NCBI GenBank assembly: GCA_027563935.2
Contig: CM050453.2
Span: 82,434,665 to 82,498,664 of the forward strand
Direction of reading: 5' to 3'
Length of the DNA: 64,000 nt
Source: Costus lasius
Taxonomy: Eukaryota; Streptophyta; Magnoliopsida; Zingiberales; Costaceae
The position numbers and the translations under genes are program-made. The stretch's first letter is position 1. Each line of letters opens with the position of its first letter. Under the pieces are notes generated by a model. It had not been told where the DNA came from, searched no databases, and saw nothing but the letters and a program-made list of their open reading frames with translations. Shown here piece after piece: positions 12,098-23,404 of this stretch.

Positions 12098-12571
12098 AGA
12101 GGCCTACCTGGGAGATTCTAGCACCAGTCTCTTTTCTCCTCGCTTGTTGTTGCCTCCCCTCTGCTCCTGGCGTGAGAGTCTTGGAGGTGACGACAAAAAG
12201 AAAGTTTTTGCATCAAGGTTAGGACAAGTTGTAGTGCTGCCCACTCCTTGTCGCCAACGCTTCCCCTTCTCTTTGGCACGCGGTCTTCGTGATTGGCGCA
12301 AGTAGAGAAGAAGCTAGAGGCATGGATCTCTTCTCCCGAAGCTAGCACGTGGGCGGAGCAGAGGAGTCTCGAGGCAGTCCGTGTGTGCTCGATTGTAGAG
12401 GACGGGCCTTTGCGCGTCTCAGCCATCGACAGCATCAAACTGCTAAGTGAGGTATACCCCTATCACATCCTTTGTATTCTTCATAAGACGGTCCTTATTG
12501 TTGAATTAGGAATCTCGTTTCGGGCTCGCTTCTGCTATTTTCGATTTTAAATAGCCCGGGGATTCCCAACA

Positions 12572-12876
12572 CAGGGTTCACCCGGTCATGAAGCTCTCTG
12601 TGAGGTTCTGCTGGCTGACGAAGAAATTGGGGTTCACCTAACTGAATTTTTCAGGCTAACTCCGTTTTGGCCCAAATTTTACGTGTAGCTTCATCTTTGT
12701 ATAAGAAATCGTCTTTGTAAAATGGTGATTTTACATGAAATTCCACAAAAGCACCAAAAAGTGAACATTCCGAAGCATACAAGCAAATAAGCCTTAAAAG
12801 AGTATAAAAGTGTCAAAATAAGCCTAGATTTATCATGAAATAGCTATGAATATTACTACTAAAATGCACGGCATCA
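12572..12876 (-). repeat. Terminal piece of a family C (Athila-like) LTR
   Basis: Matches 58908-59249, including the stretch around 'gtgaagctctctgtgaggttctg' homologues and the end GGCATCA. Its other part must be left of B3. It ends exactly where family B LTR sequence (tcattaattatag) resumes, so a C LTR seems to have been inserted into the 3' LTR of B5. Confidence 0.75.
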
Positions 12877-14298
12877 TCATTAATTATAGAATTAAATTCA
12901 GAATTAATTATAGAATTAATCTCTGAATTAAAGTCTCATAATGACTCATTAAAACCTTGAAATAAAGTTTCATAGTGGCCATTAATAGCATGACTCTTCA
13001 AATTCAGAATTAAATTCGTAATTAAATTCACAATTAAATTCATCATTAAACTCATAATTAATTACAAAATTTTATTTCCAGAATTAAATACAACATTTAA
13101 TTGACCATGATGTCTATTGGGCCAGGCAACTTATTGTCATAGCCCATTGGGCCTCTAGGCCTATTAGGCCTCACGCCCCAACTGGGCTTCACGCCCAGTG
13201 GGCTTGGAGGCCCATTGGTCCATGTTCCATGCTATACTTCATTTGGCCCCATTTGACCCAATTGGCCTACTTGGCCTATTTGGCCCATTTGACCTATTGG
13301 GCCCATTAGGCCCATCTGGCCCAAAAATGAAGTTAGCTCCAATAAGTCCCCTCCATCTCATCAGTCATAATGGCGCTGATGAATTCTCCCAAATAGATCC
13401 TAGTTATCCAATAACTCGATCATTAGGCTACCCGATCAATACGAGAACCCGAGTTTCAAGTTGTGCGACCCTATAGGTTCGTCCGACATTGGTAGTGATG
13501 AACTCAGGTCATCACAAGCAGTGAGTGGCACCTAGCAGTGCATTCCTGCTACCCAAGTCTTCGGAATGGATATCAGCATTAACATCCCCATCATCACAAC
13601 AAGATACCGATGCATTACAGTCTATTTGCCAAACTGATATCCGATTGGACAAAGTGTGTCACCACTTTATTTTCACCCAATCTCATGGTCATGACTAAAT
13701 CAGGCTTTCACCTAGGTGTGGCCACACACTTTCAGTCATGCAACCATAGGGGCGCCCCGTGGATATCAAGCTTCCCTCAGGAAGGGGCAAATCCTATGTC
13801 TGTCTATTGATCTTCTCATATGGGTCGTGACATACCCAATGACAACCGTTATGATTTCCCAACTACGGTGAGCTGTTAGGTTATATCATAGCATGTCCCT
13901 AACTATATAGAAGAGTCAATGACCTCAAGTCAAGGGATCAATGCATCTCTTGTCACTTGTGAGGTTAACTCATGACACCAAGTTAGAGCCTCACAGCAGG
14001 TCAGTCCAGTATATCCACCACTGATATACCCATATGCCTGCGTTAGTACCCCATGCCTAACCAGCTCATATACCAGTCTCACATGTACCAAAGTTGTCCC
14101 TTATCCACTCAGGTACTTGACTGGGGACACACCGTTTGAGCACAGATACAATCTGTCTCCAGGAACATTATTATCCATGTACATAATCACAGATGTAAAC
14201 ATAGCATAATAACGACAATGCCAGAATGATATATTAAATATCAATATCAAGTAGTACAAGATGGACGAACAACGGGTCCAAGGGCATATACACCAACA
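12877..14298 (-). repeat. 3' LTR of B5 (inner part)
   Basis: Matches 18110-19488 and ends CATATACACCAACA on the plus strand. Contains the GAATTAA-rich block (about 12877-13105), a GGCCCA array (about 13120-13330) and the U3 palindrome GTGTGGCCACAC (13716-13727). Confidence 0.87.
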
Positions 14299-14310
14299 AT
14301 CTCCCACTTG
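14299..14310 (-). promoter_or_regulatory. Polypurine tract of B5
   Basis: Reads CAAGTGGGAGAT on the minus strand, directly before the 3' LTR; the site for plus-strand DNA priming. Confidence 0.8.
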
Positions 14311-14373
14311 TACTTAGACTTAGTTGTTGAGAAATCTCAACACCATGTCCCTCGTATGACCAACACGCTTCTG

Positions 14374-17047
14374 CTATGCCAAAGCCATGGTCAGTGGGTC
14401 TACTAGATTGCTATTTGTGTCAACTCTGCTAATCTTGACATCACCTCTGTCAATGATCTCCAAAATTAGGTGAAATCTCATGAGTATGTGTTTGGATTTT
14501 TGATGAGACCGTGGTTCCTTTACCTGTGCCATCGCTTTATTGTTGTCACAATAAAGTTCAATCGGATCCACAACAGTTGGAACCACCTGAAGTTTAGAAA
14601 TGAACTTTCTTATCCAAACGGCTTCTTTGGCTGCCTCATAAGCAACAGGCTCGGTTGTAGAATTAGCTATTGTGGATTGCCTAGAGCTCTCTCAGCTCAT
14701 CGCACATCCACACAATCTGAACACATAGCTTGCCTACGATCTGAAGTCATCAGGGTCAGACTGGAACGATGCATCAGTGTAGCCTTGAACACTGAGCTCT
14801 TCCTGTCCCCCATAGACCAAGAACAAGTCTTTAGTTCTTCTCAGATACTTTAGAATGTTCTTTATAGCCACCCAGTGCTATAGACCTGGATTGGATTGGT
14901 ATCGGCGGGTTATGCTCATAGCATAAGCCACGTCTGGTCTAGTACACAACATCGCATACATGATCGAACCTACTGCCAAAGCATAGGGTACTCGACTCAT
15001 GTCGTCACTCTTAGCCTGTGTGGTGGGACACTAGCTCTTGGAGAGAATAAGGCCATGTCTCACTGGAAGGTATCCTTTCTTAGATTGCTCCAAGCTAAAC
15101 TTCTCCAGGACCTTATCAATGTAAGTACTCTGACTAAGGGCCAGGAGCTTCTTGGATGTATCTCAGTAGATCCTCACGCCTAGGATATAGGTGGCCTCCC
15201 CTAAGTCGTTCATCTCAAAGCACTTCCCCAACCATGTCTTCACAGCTTGAAGACTAGGCATGTCATTTTCGATGAGTAGTACGTCATCGACATACAGGAG
15301 CAAAAATATCACCAACCTCCCACAGAATTTTCTATATACACAGGCATCATCCTCGCACTTGATAAAGCTGTAATCTCTTACTGCTTCATCAAATCGAAGA
15401 TTCCAACTTCGAGATGATTGTTTTAATCTATAAATGGACCTCTTTAGCCTGCAGACCTTATTGGCCTCTGCAGGATGGATGAAGCCATCCAGTTGTGTCA
15501 TATACACATCCTCTGTCAGCCTCTGTTATGGAATGCTGTCTTTGCATCCATCTTCCATATCTCATAATCGTGATATGCAGCTATAGCAAGCAAGATTCGA
15601 ATGGATTTGAACATGGCAACTGGCGAGAAGGTTTCATCATAGTCCACCCCGTGGACTTGTTTGAATCCTTTAGCCACAAATCTACCCTTATAGGTATCTA
15701 TGTTACCATCCATGTCAGTCTTCCTCTTGAAGACCCATTTACACCCTATAGGTTTTACCCGATCAGGTAGCTCACCAAATCCCAGACTTGGTTAGCCGAC
15801 ATGGAATCCATCTCGGATCTCATGGCCTCAAGCCATTTCTTGGAGTCCGATCCAGCGACCGCCTCATCATAGGTCCTGGGTTCATCCTCAATGATGAAGA
15901 TCTCATCGTGTTGGGTCGGCAATGACTCGTACCTCTCAGGTGCACGACAAATCCATCCAGACCTACGCCGGGCCTGTGTCTGAGCCTCCAGTTTCCCAGC
16001 AACCGATGCAGGTGGCTCAGGTTCCATCTCAGTGCCTTGTGGTTGCACTTGGACCTTGTCTAGGTCAAACTTTCTCTCACTGACTTCTTTCATGAGAAAT
16101 TCTTTCTCTAGAAAGACAGCACCCCAAGCAACAAAAACTTTGTTCTCGGTGGGAATATAGAAGTAATATCCTTAGTTTCCTTAGGATACCCCACAAACAC
16201 GCATTTATCAGATCTGGGTTCTAGCTTGCTAGAATCCTGACGTTTGACATAAGCCTCACATCCCCAGACTCTGATAAAGGAGAGATTCGGGCATCACCCA
16301 CTCCATACCTTGTATGGAATCTTGGAGACACTCTTGAATGGAACATTATTTAGTATGAGAGAAGCTGTCTCAAGTGCATGACCCTAAAACGAAGGTGGTA
16401 GAGTTGCATGACTCATCATAGATCGAACCATGTCCAACAAAGTTTGATTTCTCTTCTTAGACACACCATTCCATTGAGGTGTTCCAGGAGGAGTGAGTTG
16501 GGAAGGAATCCCACACTCACTAAGATAGTCAACAAACTCACCGCTTAGGAACTCTCCACCACGATCTGATCGAAGAGTCTTAATAGATCTACCAAGCTGG
16601 TTCTCTACTTCATGTCTGAACTCCTTAAATTTCTCAAAGGATTCGGACTTATGTCTCATCAAATAGACATAACCATATCTACTGAATTCATCAGTAAATG
16701 TGATGAAGTAGTTGTACCCTCCTCTAGCTTGTTTACTAAATGGCCCACACACATCACTATGTATGAGATCCAACAAACCTCCTGCCCTCTCACCAATCTT
16801 GGTGAAGGGCACTTTTGCCATCTTCCCTAATAAACAAGGCTCACAAGTATCAAACTCCTCCAAAGAGGTTGAATCTAACAATCCATTTGCATGGAGTTGT
16901 TGAATGCGATTCTTGTTTATATGGGTTAATCAACAATGCTAAAGGTACGCACCAACTGAACCACTCAGTTTGATCCTTTTATGATTTATGTTACAAATAG
17001 AGTTATCCATGTACAAGACATATAATCCATTGCTCAAGGTACCCTCA
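14374..17047 (-). pseudogene. Copia integrase-RT-RNase H remnant of B5
   Basis: Degenerate Pol. Integrase is best seen in 16384-16881: CEPCLLGKM of the zinc motif, HSDVCGP and RSDRGGEF carry the first two catalytic Asp, but the catalytic Glu in NGVSERRN is Lys (NGVSKKRN, GAG to AAG). RT is at 15163-15713 with an intact YVDD, and RNase H is at 14374-14700, ending LVDPLTMALA. Several frameshifts separate the pieces. The frame begins abruptly at about 17047 in the spacer before integrase, where it meets leader sequence, so gag and protease are gone. Such a copy could move only with proteins supplied by another element, if at all. Confidence 0.88.
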
Positions 17048-17590
17048 CATAAATACATCACAGGCATACAAGGGGCTTGTCTATGACCACAACACGATGC
17101 ACAATCAAGATATCTAATCTCACGCTTTTCTATATGCTCATGAAATGATAAAACTTGAGTTTTAGTTTCTTGAAAACATGTCTTTCAACCTCAACGTCCG
17201 TTCACAGATCTAGGATTTTTCATTTCTCTCGGGAGTCTATAAGTGGTGCATGCATGCTCCAAGCACGCATGCCGCCTACCCTTGCAATCTTTAACCTGCC
17301 AAGATTAGGACAATTGCCATGCCCAATAATCATGACAAGTCCCACACAGTAGGTCTATCCTACATGCATGGGGAGAAATTAATTCTCTCACATATGGGTC
17401 TATCCCACCATGTGAAGAAAGCGAAAAATCAGAGAAATTGAATAGATGTTAGGAACGAAATACTTACAGTTTTTCTTACTCAGGGAAACCCATGCGCATA
17501 AGCAAATTTTTGAAAAATTTCTAATGGCATGTGAGCATACAATCAAAGCATAAAATACCATTCGAGTTTCACAAGTTCCTCTGAAACCAC
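17048..17590 (-). other. Leader fragment and decayed primer-binding site of B5
   Basis: Homologous to 38397-38936 of B7. The three leader hairpins lie in the part that was deleted. The primer-binding site at 17577-17588 reads TGGTTTCAGAGG on the minus strand instead of TGGTATCAGAGC. Confidence 0.75.
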
Positions 17591-18045
17591 TGTTGGGAAA
17601 CCTCGGGGATTTTAAAATTTTAAAGACATGCACAGCGGAAGCAATCCCCGAAACAGGCCAATCCCAAAAACCCAAAAGATCGAGACATGTGAAGGAATCG
17701 ACACGGTAAGTAGGAGATGATACCTTGTAGCGAAGAAAAGCATGCGATGCAGGCGCCCAAATGATCGCCCTTTGTAGTCTCGCACACAGCCGACGCTCGA
17801 GTTCTCTTCTTCCATGCCTGGTGCTAGCCTCGGGAAGAAGATCCACGCCTCTAGGAGAAATCCTCAAAAGCTTGCACTACCCACTAGTAGATAATGCGCC
17901 AAGAGGAACACGATGATGGAAAACCGCTACCAAGGTCCAACCTTATAGCCTCCCTGAGGACAGGGAAGAAGAGAGGAAGATAGCGCCAAGGAGAAGGAAG
18001 GAAGCATCAAAAGCCTTAGGCGCCAACTCTCAACCCTCCCTTTCT

Positions 18046-18053
18046 CTTTTATA
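18046..18053 (-). promoter_or_regulatory. TATA box of the B5 5' LTR
   Basis: TATAAAAG on the minus strand, about 450 bp before the LTR end; the same box is at 32498-32505 and 39377-39384 in B7. Confidence 0.65.
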
Positions 18054-18349
18054 GAAATCATTGTGACCTTTCGCATTTTAAATTAAATTCAGAATTAATG
18101 TTTGAATTAATTCGTCATTAATTATAGAATTAAATTCAGAATTAATTATAGAATTAAACTCTGAATTAAAATCTCATAATGACCCATTAAAACCTTGAAA
18201 TAATGTTTCATAATGGCCATTAATAGCATGACTCTTCAAATTCAAAATTAAATTCATCATTAAACTCAGAATTAATTACAGAATTAAATACAAAATTTAA
18301 TTCCCATAATTAAATACAACATTTAATTCACCATGATGTCAATTGGGCC

Positions 18350-18515
18350 AGGCAACTTATTATCATGGCCCATTAGGCTTGACGACCCATTAGGCCTCAC
18401 GCCCAGTGGGCTTGGAGGCCCATTGGTCCATGCTCCATGCTATACTTCATTTGGCCCCATTTGACCCAATTGGCCTACTTGGCCCATTTGACCTATTGGG
18501 CCCATTAGGCCCAAA
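18350..18515. promoter_or_regulatory. GGCCCA/TGGGCC motif array in B5 U3
   Basis: Dense run of GGCCCA/TGGGCC and close variants (GGCCTA, TGGGCT) about 300-470 bp upstream of the TATA box. TGGGCC/T is the plant 'site II' element bound by TCP factors. Equivalent arrays are at about 13120-13330, 32795-33030 and 39645-39880. Regulatory use is inferred. Confidence 0.55.
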
Positions 18516-19488
18516 AATAAAGTTAGCTCCAATAAGTCCCTTCCATCTCATCAGGCATAATGGCCCTGATGAATTCTCCCAAATAGATCCTAGTTAACCA
18601 ATAACTCAATTATTAGGCTACCTGATCAATACGAGAACCCGAGTTTCAAGTCGTGCGACCCTGTAGGTTCCTCTGACGTTAGCAGTGATGAACTCAGGTC
18701 ATCACAAGCAGTGAGTGGCTCCTAGCAGTGCATCGCTGCTACCCAAGTCTTCAGAATGGATATTAGCATTGACATCCCCATCATCGCAACAAGATACCGA
18801 TGCATTATAGTCTTTTTGCCAAACTGATATCCGATTGGACAAAGTGTGTCACCACTTTGTTTTCACCCAATCTCATGGTCATGACTAAATCAGGCTTTCA
18901 CCTGGGTGTGGCCACACACTTTCAGTCATGCAACCATAGGGGGGCCCTATGGATATCAAGCTTCCCTCAGGAAGGGGAAAATCCTATGTTTGTCCATTGA
19001 TCTTCTCATATGGGTCGTGACATACCCAATAACAACCGTTATGACCTCCCAACTACGGCATGGTGTTAGGTTGTATCAAAGCATGTCCCTAACCATATAG
19101 AAGAGTCAATGACCTCAAGTCAAGGGATCAATGCATCTCCTGTCACTTGTGAGGTTAACTCATGACACCAAGTTAGAGCCTCACAGCGGGTCAGTCTAGT
19201 ATATCCACCACTGATATACCCATATGCCTGCGTTAGCACCCCATGCCTAACCAGCTCATATACTAGTCTCACATGTACTAGAGTTGTCCCTTATACACTC
19301 AGGTACTTGACTAGGGACACACCGTTTGAGCACAAATACAATCTGTCTCCAGGGACATTATTATCCATGTACATAATCGCAGATGTAAACATAGCATAAT
19401 AACGACAATGCCAGAATGATATATTAAATATCAATGTCAAGTAGTACAAGATGGATTAACAACGGGTCCAAGGGCATATACACCAACA

Positions 19489-20172
19489 CCATTCGCCCTC
19501 GCCGCTTCATGCACTGATTTCTCCTCGATTAGGCAACAAGAAAGAGGGCTTTTATATCCTTTGGATTCACTTCTCTTTTAGCTTTCCAAAACATATTTTC
19601 TTGCCTTTTTGGATTTCTCTAGGGTTTGGAATCAAAGAAAAACCGAGAGGGTGTTAGACTTGAAGTTGTGATCATGGGTGAACCCCACGGTGTTTACCTA
19701 CCTATGAAGTCTTATATGTAGTTTCGTCAGGTAAGAATCACTGGTGAACACCAACTTCACCGGTTGGCCGTGAAGTGCTCTATTCGCTTCTGCACATATT
19801 TCTTCCAAGGAAATCATGGGTGAACACCGAAATCACGAGCAGGTCGTGTAGTGTTATGTGAACTTTCAGACATCCAGGCAAATAACCGGTGAACCCTGTG
19901 GTGTTCACCCAGCCGTATTTTTTAATGAAGCTCGGATTGAGCCCAAATTTGATGTGTAGCCTCATCTTCTCATAAGGAATCACCGCATGACCTTAGAATT
20001 TTTGAAAAGCTCCAAAATTGGGTGATTTTTCTTGAAATTTCACAAAGGCAAAAAAAGTGAAGATTCCGAAGCAAACAAGTAAATAAGTCTAAAAGGACTA
20101 TAGAAACATTAAAATTAACCTAGTTTTGAGATAGAATAATACTATAAATTATTATCAAAATAAAAGACATCA
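19489..20172 (-). repeat. 3' LTR part of C-B
   Basis: Homologous to 41819-42509 and to the end of 57739-59249, finishing GACATCA. Contains a TATA box (TATAAAAG, 19549-19556) and, upstream of it in sense, a decayed array of GGTGAAC...GTTCACC-type palindromes (about 19670-19920). The polypurine-type tract (CTGGGAGTATT on the minus strand) follows at 20173-20183. Confidence 0.78.
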
Positions 20173-20507
20173 AATACTCCCAGACTTAGATCTTTGCTTG
20201 TCCTCAAGCAATAAAATAAGTTCAAATACATGATGGGCATGAAAGCAATTATTCTAGCCGAAAGCATACATCCAAGTCAGAAAACTTCTATAAATAATCC
20301 ATGATTCAGATAGAAGAAATCTAGTGATTAGAAAATGTCCAAAATATTTAGAAGTTAGGTCCCACAATTCCTAGAAGTCAAGACATTCAGCTAAAAGCAT
20401 ACAAAGACCCAATTAAGCACACATACTACTTATGCAGATCCAAATCATCCCAAATCAACTTGTTGGGATAGATATTATTGTATTATTGAAAAAAATAACC
20501 TTTGGTT

Positions 20508-22413
20508 TGATAACTTCTGTTGTATTCCGCAAGTGCACGGATACTCGAAGTAATAAAGAAAGATATCGAACCACAGAGACCTTATTGTTAACTACCAAAT
20601 AATTGTATTCTTACTAGCTAAGCAATCCATTATAATGCAAATAAAAGATAGGAAGATAAACAGAGAGAAACTAGGACTAGGGTTTCATCCACCTTAATTT
20701 CAATGACTAGACATAAATAAAAGGTCGTCAGACTAATCTTATCTTGATAAAGACTTAATTTACTTCATAAAGAGATCATCTCACTTTCGTGCAGACAATC
20801 ATGCAGGGATCAATCCTCGCTTTTGTGCAAGATCTATCCCAACGCTAAAGATAAGTAAATCATCAATCAAAGAACTCAAAGATCACTTTCGTGCATCCGA
20901 ATTCTAAGTTGATTGTCTCAAGTAGAATCTCAAGGATCACTTTCGTGCATCCGAGACTCAACACAAGTTCTACTTATGGTTCTCCAACGGTCTGATCCTC
21001 ACTTTCGTGCAAGATCTCCACGTTTGACACAATAACTCAATCCTAGATTCAAATTATCTATCATGGCAATAAGATCTCTAAAATCAAATAATTAAGAACT
21101 AATCTAATTTCTTACAGAAAGTTCCTAATATGCAATTCTAGGGTTTCAAGTACTCAAGCAAGTCACCTTTCGGTCCTTATTGCAAGAACTCTAAAACATG
21201 AATAATAACATCAATCTAAGGAGAATCAAAGTGCAATTATTCACATAAGTAAAATTATCATCATAAAACTATTCTAACGAAGGTAAAAGTTATCTAATCA
21301 TTAAGAAACCAAAGGGGATTACTCCCCCATGTCCCAAAGAGTGTTTAAGCTTGCATGGAAGAAGAAATAGAATAATTCATTGTTTAGAATGATCAAAAAA
21401 CGAAAAGAAGGGAGAAATAATGTTACAACACGGCTGTAATAGAAATTACAGCCGTAATTATGCGAGTGAACAGTGCCGGCGTTGCTCTTTCGTTGATTTC
21501 TCTTCCAATCGAACTCCTCTTGCTCTAAAACTTCTGGGCTGTTGTCTCCTCCTCTAAATGAAGCTTCTGTGTAAAAATCACGACCTGAGGTGCCCTCTAC
21601 GCCTCTCGGCGTGAGGCTGAACCCTAAGCGCCTCTCTGTCGATTGCTCCTCCGATTCTAGATAAAAATTGGGCTTTCACTTCGTGTTTCTTCTACTCTTT
21701 AAGACAGGTCCGCAACATCTTTCGGATCTCAATTTGGACATCTGGATCAAAAGATATGGTCCGCGCAAGAATCGGGCCTGAAAATGTCGCGCGTCCAGGT
21801 AGAAAATACGGCCGTGTTTTATTTTACGGCAGTGCCGTATTTTAGTTCTGTAAACCCTAAGTCAAAATTATGGCCCGTGAAACATATTACGGCAGTGCTA
21901 TAATTTCAGTCGAGTTCTCTAGTCCAAAATCTCTGGCAAATATGGCCAGTAAAATGGTTTACGGCAGTGCCGTAATTTCAGCAATTAACTCTGTTGTGAA
22001 TGCGCTCCAAAATACGGCAGTGTTAAGTTTTATGGCAGTGCCGTACTTTTCATTAAATATTCTGGTCAGAAATTCCACCAATTTATGGCAGTGCTCTGAT
22101 ATTACGGTAGCGTACGGAAATACGGTACCGTAATATAGAATACGGCACTATCGTATTTTGGTTGGTTGCTCCGATTTACGTGAAATTTGTCAAGGGATCT
22201 CCTCTTGATGATGGTAACTTTTCCATGTCCTTGATTTTTCTCAAAAATGCTTCAAAATAGTGCCTTTTTACCTGAAAATCATGAAAAACCAAAATAGAAG
22301 TAGATTTTGCAATATTTGATAAATTTAGCATAAAAATAAGCAAAAGATCTTCAATTTAGCATGAAAAGATATATAAAATGATAGAAAATATATTATATAT
22401 TTTGGTGTCATCA
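20508..22413 (-). repeat. Family E gypsy LTR (probable solo LTR) inserted in C-B
   Basis: A 1.9-kb block, TGATAAC...GTCATCA, whose start (CGCAAGTGCACGG...CGAAGTAATAAAG) parallels the C and D LTR starts. No coding region. It interrupts the C-B spacer between the polypurine tract and the accessory ORF; no clear target duplication was found, so the exact edges are uncertain. It holds its own palindrome array at 21430-22132. Confidence 0.65.
21430..22132. repeat. ACGGC-type palindromes in the E LTR
   Basis: Perfect inverted repeats: 21430-21455 (11-bp arms ACGGCTGTAAT/ATTACAGCCGT), 21825-21839 and 21960-21974 (TACGGCAGTGCCGTA), 22121-22132 (TACGGTACCGTA), and a one-mismatch copy at 22031-22045. 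Several half copies lie between. Confidence 0.85.
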
Positions 22414-23404
22414 ACTTCCCATTGTAACTAGGTGTCAATTCCAGCTTTCAAATCATGGGTTGATACCAGGCTTAAACTTTTATCTTAGGTACCACTACCA
22501 ATTTTTCGAGTGCCAAGTAGAGGAGTCTAAGAGTTTTTTTTTTTTTTTTTACAAAATAACAAGAGAACAAAGTAATCGTCGCCCAACAAGATGTAAGGAT
22601 TCAAGGAGTGAATAAATAGATATGTACGCTAATATGAAAATGTATGTATACCATTAGCATGCAATTCTTGAACATTCAAAGCAATATGTGACCCTCACTA
22701 ATTAACAAATTCAAACATTCTAATCAAAAGGTTCTAAAATTATTGAATAGATGGACATGATCATAGAGTGCATTCTTTAGTGTAAGGTGCATTCAACAAT
22801 TTATAATTACTCCCTACCAAGCATGCATTCAATCCCTAACATTATTCCTAGCTATCATAGGATTAAAAATAGAATCACAACATATCACAGCATATTTAAT
22901 CGATAGAATCATAAGAGTTAAATCATAATAGTATGAACGAGCCAAGTTATCACAACGTGCAATTTATCATAATTCACACTATAAGCGTCAAGGACGAACC
23001 AAATCATCATATGATAACAACAAATGCATAATACCATACTATACCAACCATAGCAAAGTTGTCATAATATCAGTACAACAAAGTCAGGGCCTGGAGATGA
23101 GACCAGGCCAACCATCACTCCATGGCATATAAGTACAATGCCAAATGAATAGTCACAGTCAAAATAAAGTGGGAACCATACCAGCCATCATCGATAACAA
23201 GTCAGATAAGAGACAAAACAACCAAAGATAAGAAATCACAAGGGAAATAGTTCACCCACTCTAAATATCGCATAGTCCTCTATGCGAAGCCGTGTATGTT
23301 AGAGGAGTAGGTGGGAGACCGGGGTGAGAAGCACACTTCTTCCTCCATGATCTAGAGCCAGAAGCCCTAGAGCTCTTGCCCTTGCCGCAGTGCGAATAAT
23401 CTGG
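22414..23404 (-). other. Spacer of C-B between accessory ORF and 3' LTR
   Basis: Non-coding, AT-rich, homologous to 42830-43820 of C-A. Holds a 17-base poly-T run at 22534-22550, at the same place where C-A has a TA microsatellite. No gene seen. Confidence 0.7.

Larger units (their letters stand above)
8012..12571 (+). mobile_element. Family B copia element B3 (3' half)
   Basis: Plus-sense copia element visible from the protease/integrase spacer to the end of its 3' LTR. Its 5' half is beyond the family A material on the left. Order: degenerate integrase, RT, RNase H, polypurine tract (AAGTGGGAGA, 10751-10760), 3' LTR. It is followed by family C LTR sequence, so it probably inserted into a C LTR. 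Confidence 0.85.
10762..12571 (+). repeat. 3' LTR of B3
   Basis: An 1810-bp LTR starting TGTTAGTGTTATG after the polypurine tract and ending CCCGGGGATTCCCAACA. Its ends match other family B LTRs, but its middle lacks the GGCCCA and GAATTAA arrays of B5 and B7 and has instead a 76-bp tandem duplication. A TATA box (TATAAATAG) is at 12089-12097. The U3 palindrome GTGTGGCCACAC is at 11330-11341. Confidence 0.87.
12877..19488 (-). mobile_element. Family B copia element B5, gag/protease-deleted
   Basis: Minus-strand element: 5' LTR 17591-19488, mutated primer-binding site, 0.54-kb leader fragment, pol remnant, then 3' LTR 12877-14298, whose outer 0.5 kb is missing here because a C LTR interrupts it. 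The leader joins pol directly near 17048, so gag, the zinc knuckle and most of protease are deleted. The right flank (19489) is family C LTR. Confidence 0.85.
17591..19488 (-). repeat. 5' LTR of B5
   Basis: An 1898-bp LTR, plus-strand ends TGTTGGGAAACC and CATATACACCAACA. On the minus strand, from U3: palindrome GTGTGGCCACAC (18906-18917), GGCCCA array (about 18350-18515), GAATTAA block (about 18065-18325), TATA box (18046-18053), then R/U5. Confidence 0.9.

Noticed and set aside
12036..12305. ORFs in the B3 LTR after the TATA box
   Set aside because: Overlapping ORFs on both strands, no homology to element proteins; likely chance.
21870..22133. 87-codon plus-strand ORF over the E LTR palindromes
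   Set aside because: It is a reading of repeated palindromes, has no family resemblance and lies in an LTR.
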